This document shows, in pieces, positions 8,708 to 18,517 of a stretch of DNA of 64,000 nt (position 1 is the first letter of the stretch; every line of letters begins with the position of its first letter). The notes under the pieces are model-generated. The model saw only the letters and a list, made by a program, of their open reading frames with translations. It was not told the DNA's origin and searched no databases. A program made the translations under genes and the position numbers. The DNA comes from Gluconobacter albidus (lineage in GTDB: Bacteria; Pseudomonadota; Alphaproteobacteria; Acetobacterales; Acetobacteraceae), in NCBI RefSeq assembly GCF_002723915.1, contig NZ_BEWL01000001.1, forward strand, positions 248,001-312,000. The letters run 5' to 3'.

Positions 8708-9217
8708 TCAACCCATGATCATCGCACTGAAGGTCGCTTCGGCCACGGCAACGCCATCGACACGGGCCACACCCTTGAACTTCCAGACATTGGCGCGGGA
8801 GCGCTCCTTGTCCACATGGATCCGGAGCTGGTCTCCAGGGCCGACCGGACGGCGAAACTTCGCGTTTTCAATTGTCATGAAATAGACCAGCTTGCCTTCA
8901 AACGCTTCACCCAGAGTCATGACAACCAGCGTCGCCGCTGTCTGGGCCATGGCTTCCACGATCAGGACGCCAGGCATGACGGGGTGGGACGGGAAATGAC
9001 CCTGAAAAAACGGCTCGTTGACCGTCACGTTCTTGATGCCGATGGCGGACTGTCCGGCATGGATCTCGACCATCTTGTCGATCAGCAGAAACGGATAGCG
9101 ATGCGGGATCGACTGCATGATCTTGAGGATGTCGATGCTCTGCGGAAGCTGATGCCCTGCAGCGGCGGCGTCTGTCGCGGGAGTCATCTGTTCGGCTGGA
9201 GCGTCAACTCGGTCCAT
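8708..9217 (-). CDS. fabZ: 3-hydroxyacyl-[ACP] dehydratase FabZ
   Basis: Dehydrates 3-hydroxyacyl-ACP in fatty acid elongation. Here it also shares the hydroxyacyl-ACP pool with LpxA and LpxD. The protein has 169 residues with the hot-dog fold. The catalytic His is about 74 and Glu about 88 in the block [19 protein letters not shown]. An N-terminal tail of roughly 25 residues is longer than in E. coli; starting at the ATG of residue 11 would shorten it. It is separated from lpxD by 112 bases and followed closely by lpxA. Confidence 0.95.
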   Translation of the reverse strand: MDRVDAPAEQMTPATDAAAAGHQLPQSIDILKIMQSIPHRYPFLLIDKMVEIHAGQSAIGIKNVTVNEPFFQGHFPSHPVMPGVLIVEAMAQTAATLVVMTLGEAFEGKLVYFMTIENAKFRRPVGPGDQLRIHVDKERSRANVWKFKGVARVDGVAVAEATFSAMIMG

Positions 9218-9329
9218 CGTTTTACCATGCCCTTCAAGCGGTGTTGTCTGTCAATTGCTGCCCTCTGGCAGCGCGAATGGCTTCCCTTAGCAAACCTGAG
9301 GGGGAGTTACCATCCGCGCTACAGGGCAG

Positions 9330-10394
9330 CTAGTCGCTGCTTTTGCGGGAAAGCTTCCGCAATGTTGCGACATTGCGGAAAAACTCGCGGAACGGCATGG
9401 CAGGGCTCCCGATAACATCGGCCCCTGCATCCACGTCCGACATGACGCCGCACTGGGCACCGATGCGGGCCTTGGAACCGATCTTGATGTGTCCGATCAG
9501 ACCGGCCTGCGCAGCAATGGTGACGAAATCGCCCAATTCTGTAGAGCCAGAAATACCAGCCTGCGACACGACGATACAGCATCGTCCCAGACGGGCATTG
9601 TGACCGATCTGCACGAGGTTATCGATACGCGTGCCCGCGCCGATCAGCGTATCCCGCATGGAGCCACGATCAATGGTGGAGTTGGCGCCGACTTCCACAC
9701 CATCTTCCAGAACGACCAGACCCAGTTGCGGTACGGTTTCAAACCCTTCCGGCCCTACGGCGAAACCAAAGCCGTCCTGTCCAATACGAACGCCAGGATA
9801 GAGCGTGACACGATTACCAATACGCGCATGAGAAATGGCAGCATGAGCACCGATGCGGCATCGGGAACCGATTTCAACGCTCTGACCAATGCTTGCGTGA
9901 CTGGCCACGATGGTATCACGGCCGATACGGGCCCCACTGCCGATTACAGCAAAGGGGCCAATTTCGACGTTTTCGCCAATGTCTGCGTCATCTGCAATCC
10001 AGGCCGTTGGATGACGGACTCCGGTAGACTTTGGATCGGGATGAAACAGCGTGGCGACACGGGCCCAGGCGAGATAGGGCGCCTTGCAGACCAGTCCCGC
10101 CGTATCGGGCGGTAGCTTGTCGGAAAACGCTGGCGACAGGATAACGGCGCCGGCCTTCGTTTCAGCCAGAAGCGGCAGATAGCGACGGTTATCGAGAAAA
10201 CTGACCTCGTCAGGTCCGGCCACATGCAGGGGGGCCACACCGCGAAACGCCGCCACGCTTTTACCTGATGCTGCGGCAACCACGTCGCTGTCGGATGCTT
10301 TAGCCAACTGCTCCAGACCAAATGGTCCGGAGCGTTGAAAAAAACGGCTGTCGCCGGGGCGGGTCTCGCTTGCTGTCATATCAGACACGGACAT
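9330..10394 (-). CDS. lpxD: UDP-3-O-acylglucosamine N-acyltransferase
   Basis: Adds the second hydroxyacyl chain (N-linked) in lipid A synthesis. The protein has 354 residues. The N-terminal uridine-binding domain (about 20-115) is followed by a long run of hexapeptide repeats (about 115-310), for example IGENVEIGPFAVIGSGARIG. The probable catalytic histidine is in NLVQIGHNARLG. A C-terminal helix ends the protein. The start at 10394 lies 5 bases after the skp stop; an internal ATG 5 codons on is an alternative. The order bamA-skp-lpxD-fabZ-lpxA is the classical one. Confidence 0.95.
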   Translation of the reverse strand: MSVSDMTASETRPGDSRFFQRSGPFGLEQLAKASDSDVVAAASGKSVAAFRGVAPLHVAGPDEVSFLDNRRYLPLLAETKAGAVILSPAFSDKLPPDTAGLVCKAPYLAWARVATLFHPDPKSTGVRHPTAWIADDADIGENVEIGPFAVIGSGARIGRDTIVASHASIGQSVEIGSRCRIGAHAAISHARIGNRVTLYPGVRIGQDGFGFAVGPEGFETVPQLGLVVLEDGVEVGANSTIDRGSMRDTLIGAGTRIDNLVQIGHNARLGRCCIVVSQAGISGSTELGDFVTIAAQAGLIGHIKIGSKARIGAQCGVMSDVDAGADVIGSPAMPFREFFRNVATLRKLSRKSSD

Positions 10395-10399
10395 TCGCC

Positions 10400-11314
10400 T
10401 CAGTGATGCTGACGAAGAACGGACTCGCTCGGTGCGGAAGCCGGAGCCTGCTGGGGCGCCTGACCCTGCGGCCCCTGGGCCTGTCGCTGTTCATCGGCTG
10501 TCGTCGGCATCTTCCCTGAGCGGGCAAGCTGCTCAGGGTCAACACCGTCATCGGGAATGAAGACATGCGGCAGAGTCTTGTTGAGCTGCGCGCCGACTTC
10601 TTCGGTGATATCCTGACCGCCGACATGCAGTACGACCTGCTCAGCATGCAGGATCAGGTTCATGTTATGCGCTGCCGCAACAGCAGCGATGATGCCGTTG
10701 GGTTCTTCCAGTTCACGCTCGATCTGGTGCATGGCGACCTGCGCCGCTTCCTGGATGATACGGGCCTGGCTGCCGAAATCGTGCTGGTCCTTGGCACGGC
10801 GTTCCTGAAGGTGACGCTCACGCAGCTGGATCTGGTCGGACGTCAGGGTCCGGGCCTGGGCCTGCAGTTTCTGCTGCTCACCACGCCATGCGGCCTCTTC
10901 ACGCTGGACAGCCTGCGCCAGACGATCGCGACGGGCACCCAGAACCTGCTGGATTTCCTGCCAGGCGCTGGAAATCTGCATGACGGCTTGAACATTGATG
11001 ACGCCAATGATGGCAGCCGGCGGGGGAGCCCCCTTCGCAATGCTCGGAGGCGCCGGGATAGGCGGAAGAGGCAGGACCGGAGGCGCCTGCTGCTGATCAG
11101 ACGGAGCGGACTCTTCTTCCTCTTCAGGAGCTGCTTCCGGAACGCGACGCTGAACAGGACGCGGCGGCGGGGCGTCGGGGTGCGCGGCCTTGGGAACGAA
11201 CCAGCCACCGTTGCCGCCAGCGGCCTGCGCGTGAGCACCCGGAGCGGAGACAAGAATCGACGCAGCCAGAAGCGCGCCGGCCGAAACCGTGCGCATCAGG
11301 GAATTGAGGGTCAT
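10400..11314 (-). CDS. skp: OmpH/Skp-family periplasmic chaperone
   Basis: A 304-residue secreted protein with a signal peptide (about 1-30, ending AHAQA), then a Pro/Glu-rich linker (about 35-100). The Skp-like domain begins IGVINVQAVMQ and continues into a long coiled coil with many Gln, Arg and Glu (about 120-215). A Pro/Gln/Ala-rich tail follows. This is much longer than E. coli Skp (about 160), with extra low-complexity ends. An AGAGGTGG sequence fixes the ATG at 11314. The place directly after bamA supports a role in delivering outer-membrane proteins. Confidence 0.85.
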   Translation of the reverse strand: MTLNSLMRTVSAGALLAASILVSAPGAHAQAAGGNGGWFVPKAAHPDAPPPRPVQRRVPEAAPEEEEESAPSDQQQAPPVLPLPPIPAPPSIAKGAPPPAAIIGVINVQAVMQISSAWQEIQQVLGARRDRLAQAVQREEAAWRGEQQKLQAQARTLTSDQIQLRERHLQERRAKDQHDFGSQARIIQEAAQVAMHQIERELEEPNGIIAAVAAAHNMNLILHAEQVVLHVGGQDITEEVGAQLNKTLPHVFIPDDGVDPEQLARSGKMPTTADEQRQAQGPQGQAPQQAPASAPSESVLRQHH

Positions 11315-11366
11315 GACCACCTCTTGGCAAGGGGTTGGAAAACAGAATGGCAAAGTTTCGGACAGC

Positions 11367-13835
11367 TTAGAACTGCTGACCGAAACCAAAACGCAGCGGG
11401 TATAGACGGTCGCCGTGTTCTTTGCGGATCGGCACGGCACCATCAATATTAACAAGACCGAACGGGCTCTTCCACGACACACCAAGGCCACCGGAAACGC
11501 GCGGAATCAGATTGTCACCGGTGATAGGAGTATAGTTGTCCCCATCATTCGTACGATTCGTATAAAGATGCTTGACGCGAAGACCCGCAAGGCTACCCGC
11601 ATCAATGAATCCACGACCGGAAATTCCGAGATCATCACCCATAGGCAGCGGGAAATTGAGCTGTGCGGAGGCCGTATACATGAAACGGCCACCCAGAAGA
11701 TCTTCCTGGCCCTGTGCAGGGATATAGACGCCGTTGATTTTGAGATGTCCCGAACGTGGACCGACACCGCCCTGAAGGAATCCTCGCAGGTTTTCACCAC
11801 CAAGATAGAAGTTATCAATGATGTTGCGGTTTCCGCTGGAGCTCCAGTCGCCCATGTAACCCACGCCGCCCTTGAACTGGAAGGTCCAGTCATGATTGCC
11901 GGTCAGGTCATCAAGCGGCAGGTAATAAGCGCCATCAGCCTTCACGCGGGCGTATTTGGAATTGCCACCCAGACCTGCGAAGTCGCCACCAACCTTGAAC
12001 ATATAACCGGAGTGCGGCTTTGCCCGCTGGTCACGACGGTCATAGGTTATGGACGTACTGATCTGCGAGAGCAGTGACCAACCGGCAGACTGCTGAACGT
12101 AAATCGAGGGCACCCACTGGATCAGACTTGGATCAGATGCCACGGCAGAAGCATCGTAGAAATTGCCGACCTGACGATCAACGAGAGTATAGTTCCAGGA
12201 CTGCGACAGATAGCGGTTATAGGCATAACCCAGACGCAGGCTCATGCCGTACTGGGATTCCTTATAGCTCTGATACGTCTGGTAGTTGTTCTGGATGAAA
12301 TAGAAATCAGCACCAGCAACAAGGTTCCGGTTCAGAAAGTAGGGATCCGTGATCGAGATGTCGGCCTGTTTTTCATAATAGGCGACCGTTCCCGAAATAC
12401 CGGCATCCACGCCCGTTCCGAGCAGGTTATGCTGCTTGATCGAGGCGTTACCGAGAATACCGACGTCCGTCGAATAACCACCACCCAGCGAGAACTCACC
12501 GGTCGGCTTCTCCACCACGTTTGCAGAAACGTTGACGCGATCGGGCGCGGAACCCTGTGTCTGGTCAACGGAGACCGAACTGAAATAGCCGAGATCCTGA
12601 AGGCCCAGTTTGGAATATTTGCGATCGAACGGGGTGTACGGATCCCCTTCAGCCATCGGCAGGTTCCGGCGGATCACGTCGTCATGCGTAATGGTGTTGC
12701 CGTTGATGTCAATACGCTCGACATAGACATGCGGACCTTCTGTGACATCGAACAGCAGGTCAACAACGTGCTTTTCCGGATTTCGGGCGATTTCCGAACG
12801 GACCATGGCGAACGGATGACCGGTGGCCTGCAACCATTCCTGCATATTCTTGGTGTTGTTCTGGATCGCCGTACCATCATAGATCTGGTGCGGGAACAGC
12901 TCGACATGCGGACGGAGCATTTCCGGCGTGACATGGCGCACGCTTGAGCGGACGTCCATCTTGCCCAGACGATACCGGTCGCCTTCGTGTACAGTGAAGG
13001 TAATGTAGAAAGACTTGTGATCGGGAGCGAGCTCACCCGTTGCATCGACCATGTGGAAGTCCACAAAGCCGTTATGCAGATAGAAGCGGCGCAGCAGCTC
13101 CGCATCGTATTTGATTCGCTCGGGGTTATATTCGTCAGCCGACGAGAAGAAGCGGTACCAGATCGACTCCTTGGAGGAGATGACCTGCGCCAGACGCGCC
13201 TCACTGAAGGCATGATTGCCGACGAAAACGATCTTCTTGATCAGTGTCTGCTGCGCTTCGTTGATGTTGAACACCACGTCAACGCGATTATGGGACAACT
13301 TGACGATCTGCGGCGTAACGGTCGCACCGAAGCGGGCTTTGCCGGCATACTGGTTCAGGATCTTCTGGCGGTCGGCAGCGGTGGTCTCCGCCGAGAACAC
13401 CGCGCGCGGGCGCAGGCTGATTTCCTTGCGGAGATCCTCATCCTTCAGCGCATGATTGCCTTCGAAGACGATGCGGTTGACGATTGGGTTCTCGACAAGA
13501 TCCACGAGCAGCGTATCGCCATCGCGGTGCAGGGTGACATCCTTGAACAGGCCGGTGGCGTAAAGCGTCTTCAGCGAGCGGTCGAGGTCGTCCTGATTGA
13601 ACGTGTCACCCGGCTGGGCGACCATGTATGACAGCACCGTGCTCGTCTCGATCCGGGTATTTCCCTTGACCGAAATGGCTCTGATGATGTTTCCGCCGGG
13701 CGTTGATGCCGGGGCCTGATGACGAACGGAACGCGCCTGAGCTGTTCCGAGGACGACCGGCAGCAGGCAGGCTGATGCGAGAAGCAGCAGACGCGTGTTC
13801 GAAGACCGGGAACCTCTTGACCGTGATCCTGACAA
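11367..13835 (-). CDS. bamA: Outer membrane protein assembly factor BamA
   Basis: The central beta-barrel of the BAM complex, which folds outer-membrane proteins. Five POTRA repeats follow the signal peptide, then a 16-strand barrel. The lid-loop motif appears as LRGF (in GGENLRGFLQGG) in place of the common VRGF/Y, and the chain ends in Phe as outer-membrane barrels do. The frame is open to 13922 with no ATG. The TTG at 13835 is chosen because AAGGA lies 8 bases before it and the resulting 822-residue protein starts with a textbook signal peptide (a basic stretch, then LLLLASACLLPVVLG and AQA). Confidence 0.94.
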   Translation of the reverse strand: MSGSRSRGSRSSNTRLLLLASACLLPVVLGTAQARSVRHQAPASTPGGNIIRAISVKGNTRIETSTVLSYMVAQPGDTFNQDDLDRSLKTLYATGLFKDVTLHRDGDTLLVDLVENPIVNRIVFEGNHALKDEDLRKEISLRPRAVFSAETTAADRQKILNQYAGKARFGATVTPQIVKLSHNRVDVVFNINEAQQTLIKKIVFVGNHAFSEARLAQVISSKESIWYRFFSSADEYNPERIKYDAELLRRFYLHNGFVDFHMVDATGELAPDHKSFYITFTVHEGDRYRLGKMDVRSSVRHVTPEMLRPHVELFPHQIYDGTAIQNNTKNMQEWLQATGHPFAMVRSEIARNPEKHVVDLLFDVTEGPHVYVERIDINGNTITHDDVIRRNLPMAEGDPYTPFDRKYSKLGLQDLGYFSSVSVDQTQGSAPDRVNVSANVVEKPTGEFSLGGGYSTDVGILGNASIKQHNLLGTGVDAGISGTVAYYEKQADISITDPYFLNRNLVAGADFYFIQNNYQTYQSYKESQYGMSLRLGYAYNRYLSQSWNYTLVDRQVGNFYDASAVASDPSLIQWVPSIYVQQSAGWSLLSQISTSITYDRRDQRAKPHSGYMFKVGGDFAGLGGNSKYARVKADGAYYLPLDDLTGNHDWTFQFKGGVGYMGDWSSSGNRNIIDNFYLGGENLRGFLQGGVGPRSGHLKINGVYIPAQGQEDLLGGRFMYTASAQLNFPLPMGDDLGISGRGFIDAGSLAGLRVKHLYTNRTNDGDNYTPITGDNLIPRVSGGLGVSWKSPFGLVNIDGAVPIRKEHGDRLYPLRFGFGQQF

Positions 13836-13967
13836 ACCGGCTTTCCTTGTAACATATTTTTTGCAGGCGACTGACACGTTACGCCACTGGCCGAGGTATC
13901 CGATAACCACTGCCCCGCGCAAGATGCCCTGACGTGTTCAACTGTATCACAAGTCTTTTCAGAATAT

Positions 13968-15068
13968 TTAGCTTACTGCGTGAAAGATCCAGTGAAACAG
14001 TCCGATATTGGTCAGATCGTTGAATGTCGAAAAGAGGAAAAGAGCGCCGATCAGCGCCATTCCAACCTGCATGCTGATCTCCTGGACACGGCGCGAAACC
14101 GGGCGACCGCGGACGAGTTCGCAGGCATAAAAGACCAGACGCCCCCCATCGAGCACTGGAATTGGAAAGAGATTGATCAGGCCAAGATTGATCGAAAGCA
14201 GCGCCATAAAGGAAATGATGCTGGCCAGACCGTAGCTGGCGACCTGTCCAGAGAGCTGTGCGATGCGAATCGTACCTCCCAGTTCCCTCGCACTTCGCTG
14301 ACCGCTGACGATCTGCCAGACGCCCTGCAACGTCATGACCGATTTGTCCCAGGTTTCCTCGATGCCCATGATGAACGCCGAAGGAAGCGAAACGGGATGT
14401 CCACGGGAAATGCCAAACGCAATTCCGAGGCTGCCCATCTCGTGACCGCCGCTTTTCACGGTATCAAAAGTGACGGGCAGGCTGAGATCCTCAGTCCCGC
14501 GATGGATACCGAGCACGGTCTGCTGCCCTGGATGAGAGGCAACACTGGCCATCACATCTTCGGCTCCGAGGATGTGGGTCTCGCCAATCCGGGTAATCAC
14601 ATCGCCCGGTTTGACGCCTGCATGATCCGCAGGACTTCCCACGACAACCTGCGAGACATCACCGCGAATCTCTGGCTTGCCGATGACTGCGAACAGCACC
14701 GTGAACGCCAGAATGGCGAAGAGGAAATTGAAGACTGGCCCCATCAGAATAACGATGGCCCGTGATCCCACCGGCTTGTCGTGGAACGTCCGCCCCGGAA
14801 TCCACGCGGCCTTTTGTTCTTCGGTCGCGTCTTCTGGACCTTCAAACCCGTGCGGTTTGACGAAGCCACCCAGAGGAATGGCACTGATCCGCCACTCGGT
14901 ACCGGACTTGTCATGCCAGCGATAGAGTGCAGGGCCGAAGCCGATCGAAAACGTATCGACCTTCACGCCACGCCAGCGCGCCGCCAGATAATGCCCGAGT
15001 TCGTGGATGAAAACGAGAATGCCCAGAATCAGGACATAGGCCAGAATGGTCCGCAGAAGATCATGCAT
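13968..15068 (-). CDS. rseP: RseP-type site-2 membrane metalloprotease
   Basis: An intramembrane zinc protease that usually cleaves anti-sigma factors or signal-peptide remnants. The protein has 366 residues. HELGH (about residues 22-26) lies in the first membrane segment, one PDZ domain spans about 125-205, and the second active-site motif, VLDGG, lies near the C-terminus with further membrane segments. It overlaps the dxr stop by 8 bases and precedes bamA by 132 bases, which links it to envelope stress control. No rseA-like target is visible in the window. Confidence 0.94.
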   Translation of the reverse strand: MHDLLRTILAYVLILGILVFIHELGHYLAARWRGVKVDTFSIGFGPALYRWHDKSGTEWRISAIPLGGFVKPHGFEGPEDATEEQKAAWIPGRTFHDKPVGSRAIVILMGPVFNFLFAILAFTVLFAVIGKPEIRGDVSQVVVGSPADHAGVKPGDVITRIGETHILGAEDVMASVASHPGQQTVLGIHRGTEDLSLPVTFDTVKSGGHEMGSLGIAFGISRGHPVSLPSAFIMGIEETWDKSVMTLQGVWQIVSGQRSARELGGTIRIAQLSGQVASYGLASIISFMALLSINLGLINLFPIPVLDGGRLVFYACELVRGRPVSRRVQEISMQVGMALIGALFLFSTFNDLTNIGLFHWIFHAVS

Positions 15069-16287
15069 TCAGAGCGGCCTCGCTGAGGTGGTTTCGCAGA
15101 TGTCCGCTGGTCCGCAGGATATGAGCCTCGGCCAGCTCCCTGCCCCGCGCATCCCAGTGCAGGACATCATCCAGACTTTTAAGCTCGGGATTTTCAGTCA
15201 TGGCCTGAAGAGCGGCGTCGATCGTCTCGCCAATACCGAGGAACCCGATACGGCGGTTCAGAAAGGCCTCGACAGCGATTTCGTTGGCAGCAGAGAACAC
15301 GGCTGGGGCCGCACCGCCTGCCCGCAGAACCTGCCGGGCAAGGCGAAGCGGGGCAAACCGCACTTCATCCGGCGCCTCAAACTCCAGACGGCCATAGGCG
15401 GCCAGATCCAGACGTCCGCAAGGCGTCTCCATCCGCTTGGGCCAGGCGAGCGTGTGGGCAATGGGAATACGCATATCGGCAGAGCCCATCTGCGAGACGA
15501 GGCTGCCATCCCGGAACTGCACGAGACCATGCACGACAGACTGCGGATGAACCAGAACGTCGATCCGGTCTTCGGTCAGACCAAACAGACGTGCGGCTTC
15601 GATGACTTCCAGACCTTTGTTGGCCATGGACGCCGAATCGATCGTGATTTTGGCGCCCATCGACCATGTCGGATGCTTCAGAGCCTTTTCCGGGGTGGCT
15701 GCACGCATGTCTTCAAGCGTCGATTGACGGAACGGGCCACCGGACGCCGTCAGGATAATCTTTTCAACGGTTTCCATATCGCAGCCACCCAGAGACTGGG
15801 CGATGGCGTTATGTTCCGAATCGACGGGCAGAAGGGTGGCTTTAGCGTCGGAGACGGCACGCAGCATGACATCCCCCGCACAGACGAGCGCTTCCTTGTT
15901 AGCGAGCGCCACGGCATGTCCGTTGCGAACGGAGGCCAGTGTGGGCTCCAGACCCGCTGCGCCCGTAATCGCAGCCATGGTCCAGTCGGCTTCCATGGCA
16001 CCGGCTTCGATCACGGCCTGACGACCGGCCGCAGTCCGGACGCCAGTGCCTGCAAGCAGGGATTTCAGTTCATCGTGACGGCTTTCGTCATGTAGGACGG
16101 CCACTTCAGCATTCAAAAGACGTGCCTGCTCGGCCAGAAGAGCCGCGTTGCAGCCTCCGACCAGCGCCCGGACCTCGATCTCATCCGGGATCCGCGCGAG
16201 GAGATCGACTGTGGAGGTTCCGATACTGCCGGTGCTGCCCAGCACTGTGATGCGACGGCGTGTGGACCGTGCAGAACCGTCAGTCAT
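15061..16287 (-). CDS. dxr: 1-deoxy-D-xylulose 5-phosphate reductoisomerase
   Basis: Converts DXP to MEP with NADPH, the committed step of the MEP isoprenoid pathway. The protein has 408 residues. The nucleotide-binding motif is GSTGSIGTST (about 17-26). Metal- and substrate-binding segments include PVDSEHNAIAQSL and ASGGPFR. The ATG at 16287 overlaps the cdsA end by 8 bases. The frame continues upstream as antisense-like residues. Together with uppS it supplies the undecaprenyl carrier for peptidoglycan. Confidence 0.96.
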   Translation of the reverse strand: MTDGSARSTRRRITVLGSTGSIGTSTVDLLARIPDEIEVRALVGGCNAALLAEQARLLNAEVAVLHDESRHDELKSLLAGTGVRTAAGRQAVIEAGAMEADWTMAAITGAAGLEPTLASVRNGHAVALANKEALVCAGDVMLRAVSDAKATLLPVDSEHNAIAQSLGGCDMETVEKIILTASGGPFRQSTLEDMRAATPEKALKHPTWSMGAKITIDSASMANKGLEVIEAARLFGLTEDRIDVLVHPQSVVHGLVQFRDGSLVSQMGSADMRIPIAHTLAWPKRMETPCGRLDLAAYGRLEFEAPDEVRFAPLRLARQVLRAGGAAPAVFSAANEIAVEAFLNRRIGFLGIGETIDAALQAMTENPELKSLDDVLHWDARGRELAEAHILRTSGHLRNHLSEAALNA

Positions 16288-17110
16288 GCGAAGAACTCCC
16301 GTAAGAAGTAGGTAAATGTGCAGGAAGGATGGACCAAAAAGGCTGCGTTGCCACCGCAAGCGATAACAGTGCCGCGGCAGGAGCCGCAGCAAGAAGGCCG
16401 TCAAAGCGGTCTAGAAGGCCGCCATGCCCGGGGATGAGGCGTCCTGAGTCTTTCACGCCCAACCGACGTTTGGCCGCGCTCTCCAGAAGATCTCCGCTTT
16501 GGGAAAAAATCCCTAAGACTGCACCGCAGATGAGACCACCGATCTGCGTACCCGGCACAGCCAGCCATGCAACAAGGCCGCCCGCCAGAGACGCTCCAAG
16601 AAGCCCTCCGATCGCGCCGGAGCGGGTTTTTCCCGGAGAGATGGACGGAGCCAGCTTCGGGCCACCGAAAACCCGGCCTGTCAGATACGCGAAGCTGTCG
16701 CTGGCAATCACGACGGACAGGACGAAAAGAACGGACGCCATCCCGAAAGGCAGATGACGCAGCCACAGAAGCGACAGGCCTCCAATAATGGCGATTATGA
16801 CGGGAACGCTGGCCGGAAAGCCAAAAATCAGCGTGGGCCAGATCATCCAGAAGGCGGCGCTCCACTCCCCTTTCAGGGCAGCAAGGCCAGCAATCACGGG
16901 CCAGGCGAGCAGCAGACCGCCACGCCACGTTTTCAGAGGCTGGCGAATAAGCGTCTCGCCCTCCCAGACCAGACCGAACATCGCCAGCAGGATCAGGGCA
17001 TCATAGACCAGACCACCGCGCCAGATGCAGAAAGCCGCAATCGGCACGAGGACCGCGGCCGATAGAAGACGCAATCTCAGATCGGACCAGCGTGCTGAAG
17101 CACTGCTCAT
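16280..17110 (-). CDS. cdsA: Phosphatidate cytidylyltransferase
   Basis: Makes CDP-diacylglycerol from phosphatidate and CTP at the inner membrane. The protein has 276 residues with about eight hydrophobic segments. The family signature is present near the C-terminus: SQSGDLLESAAKRRLGVKDS followed by GHGGLLDRFDG. It overlaps uppS by 4 bases and dxr by 8, so translation is probably coupled. Confidence 0.95.
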   Translation of the reverse strand: MSSASARWSDLRLRLLSAAVLVPIAAFCIWRGGLVYDALILLAMFGLVWEGETLIRQPLKTWRGGLLLAWPVIAGLAALKGEWSAAFWMIWPTLIFGFPASVPVIIAIIGGLSLLWLRHLPFGMASVLFVLSVVIASDSFAYLTGRVFGGPKLAPSISPGKTRSGAIGGLLGASLAGGLVAWLAVPGTQIGGLICGAVLGIFSQSGDLLESAAKRRLGVKDSGRLIPGHGGLLDRFDGLLAAAPAAALLSLAVATQPFWSILPAHLPTSYGSSSHD

Positions 17111-17874
17111 GCGGGGCGTCCACCAAATCTGCGCTGACGACCGGCAAAACGTGACAGGGCATCCAGAAATTCTGACTCACCAAAATCGGGCCAGAGCACA
17201 TCCATAAAAATCAGCTCGGCATACGCACTCTGCCAGAGCAGGAAATTGGACAGCCGGCATTCGCCGCTGGTCCGGATTACCAGATCGGGATCAGGCATAT
17301 CGGCTGTCTGAAGCGCATCATGAAGCGTGTTTTCAGTGATGCTGTCAGGTGTAATCCGGCCTGCAACAGCATCTTCAGCGAGACGGCGGGCGGCCTGCAC
17401 GATTTCAGCACGGCCGCCATAGGACAGTGCAAGCGTCAGGGTCAGGGTAGTGTTGTGAAGCGTGAGGGTTTCAGCACGGTGGAGTTCTTCGCGCAAAGGC
17501 CCCTCGAACCGCTCTGGCTCGCCGATGACCCGCAGCCGCACACCTTGTCCGTGGAGTTCGTTGATCTTGTGACGCAGATAAAAGCGCAACAGAGAAGTCA
17601 AATCTCCGACTTCTTTCGTCGAGCGACGCCAGTTCTCGGACGAAAATGCATAAAGCGTGAGATATCGCACGCCCTGCTGGATGGCCGTGCGGACGCATTT
17701 CTGCACGGATTCCGCACCTTGGCGGTGTCCTGCGATTACCGGGAGCCTGCGCGCACGCGCCCAGCGGCCGTTTCCATCCATGATCACGGCGACATGGACG
17801 GGAACGGCGCTCGCCCCCCCCCCGATGGGAGAGGAGACCGTGCCTTCAGAGCGGGGAAAAGATCCTAAGGGCAA
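17107..17874 (-). CDS. uppS: Undecaprenyl diphosphate synthase
   Basis: Extends farnesyl diphosphate with isopentenyl units to the C55 carrier of peptidoglycan and O-antigen. The protein has 255 residues. VAVIMDGNGRWA includes the catalytic Asp (about 33), and the RTSGECRLSNFLLWQ and SSENWRR blocks are typical. The only available start in frame is TTG at 17874, without a clear Shine-Dalgarno sequence. Codons 18-21 contain ten consecutive G, so slippage there would shift the frame before the active site. It lies 8 bases after frr. Confidence 0.93.
   Translation of the reverse strand: MPLGSFPRSEGTVSSPIGGGASAVPVHVAVIMDGNGRWARARRLPVIAGHRQGAESVQKCVRTAIQQGVRYLTLYAFSSENWRRSTKEVGDLTSLLRFYLRHKINELHGQGVRLRVIGEPERFEGPLREELHRAETLTLHNTTLTLTLALSYGGRAEIVQAARRLAEDAVAGRITPDSITENTLHDALQTADMPDPDLVIRTSGECRLSNFLLWQSAYAELIFMDVLWPDFGESEFLDALSRFAGRQRRFGGRPA
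17814..17823 (-). repeat. Poly-G tract (10 G) in the uppS 5' end
   Basis: Ten C on the plus strand equals ten G in the uppS message, encoding Gly-Gly-Gly and the first base of Ala. It is the longest homopolymer I noticed in the window. Such tracts are prone to replication slippage and also to sequencing error. Confidence 0.9.
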
Positions 17875-17882
17875 ATGCGCAA

Positions 17883-18449
17883 TCAGACCTGTTTGATCTC
17901 GCGTTCTTTGTCCGCGAAAATATCGTCCACTTTCTTGATGTACTGGTCCGTCAGCTTCTGGATGGCATCAGTCCAGGTTTTCATATCGTCCTGACTGATC
18001 TCGCTCTTCTTTTCCAGCGCCTTGGTCTGCTCCATACCGTCGCGACGCACGCCACGTACGGAGATCTTGCCGTTCTCGGTATAGCGGGCGGCGGCACGGG
18101 CCAGTTCATTACGGCGCTCTTCGGTCAGGGCCGGAATGGGAACGCGGACCGTCTGGCCGTCCGTGGACGGGTTGAGGCCGAGACCACTGTCGCGGATGGC
18201 GCGCTCGACGGCACCAACGACCGTGCGGTCCCAGACGGAAACTGTCAGCATCCGGGCTTCAGGTACGGCGATGGAGCCGACCTGCGACAGCGGCACCTCG
18301 GACCCGTAGGCTTCGACGCGGACCGGCTCAAGGAGGTTCGGGCTGGCACGGCCCGAACGCAGGCCCGAGAGGTCCCGGCGCAGGCTTTCGATCGCACCGT
18401 CCATGCGGCGCGTCAGATCGGCGATGAGGTCATTCAGGTCAGCAGGCAT
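17883..18449 (-). CDS. frr: Ribosome recycling factor
   Basis: Splits post-termination ribosomes together with EF-G. The protein has 188 residues, with the usual three-helix and beta/alpha layout. [20 protein letters not shown] and the C-terminal [17 protein letters not shown] helix are typical. The ATG at 18449 follows AAAGGA about 5 bases upstream. It sits between pyrH and uppS in the standard pyrH-frr-uppS-cdsA order. Confidence 0.97.
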   Translation of the reverse strand: MPADLNDLIADLTRRMDGAIESLRRDLSGLRSGRASPNLLEPVRVEAYGSEVPLSQVGSIAVPEARMLTVSVWDRTVVGAVERAIRDSGLGLNPSTDGQTVRVPIPALTEERRNELARAAARYTENGKISVRGVRRDGMEQTKALEKKSEISQDDMKTWTDAIQKLTDQYIKKVDDIFADKEREIKQV

Positions 18450-18517
18450 GAGCTGTTCCTTTCAGTTCGACGTTGGTCTCAGGACGGAACCTGAAGATTT
18501 CGTTGAAAATGCGAAGA

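Noticed and set aside
9226..9272. TTGACA on the minus strand and a hairpin (GCTGCC/GGCAGC) between lpxD and fabZ
   Set aside because: No acceptable -10 box at the right distance, so a promoter was not called.
7845..10394. Periodic near-repeats in lpxA and lpxD, checked as possible direct repeats or an array
   Set aside because: They are the coding sequence of hexapeptide repeats of the left-handed beta-helix, not a CRISPR or tandem DNA repeat.
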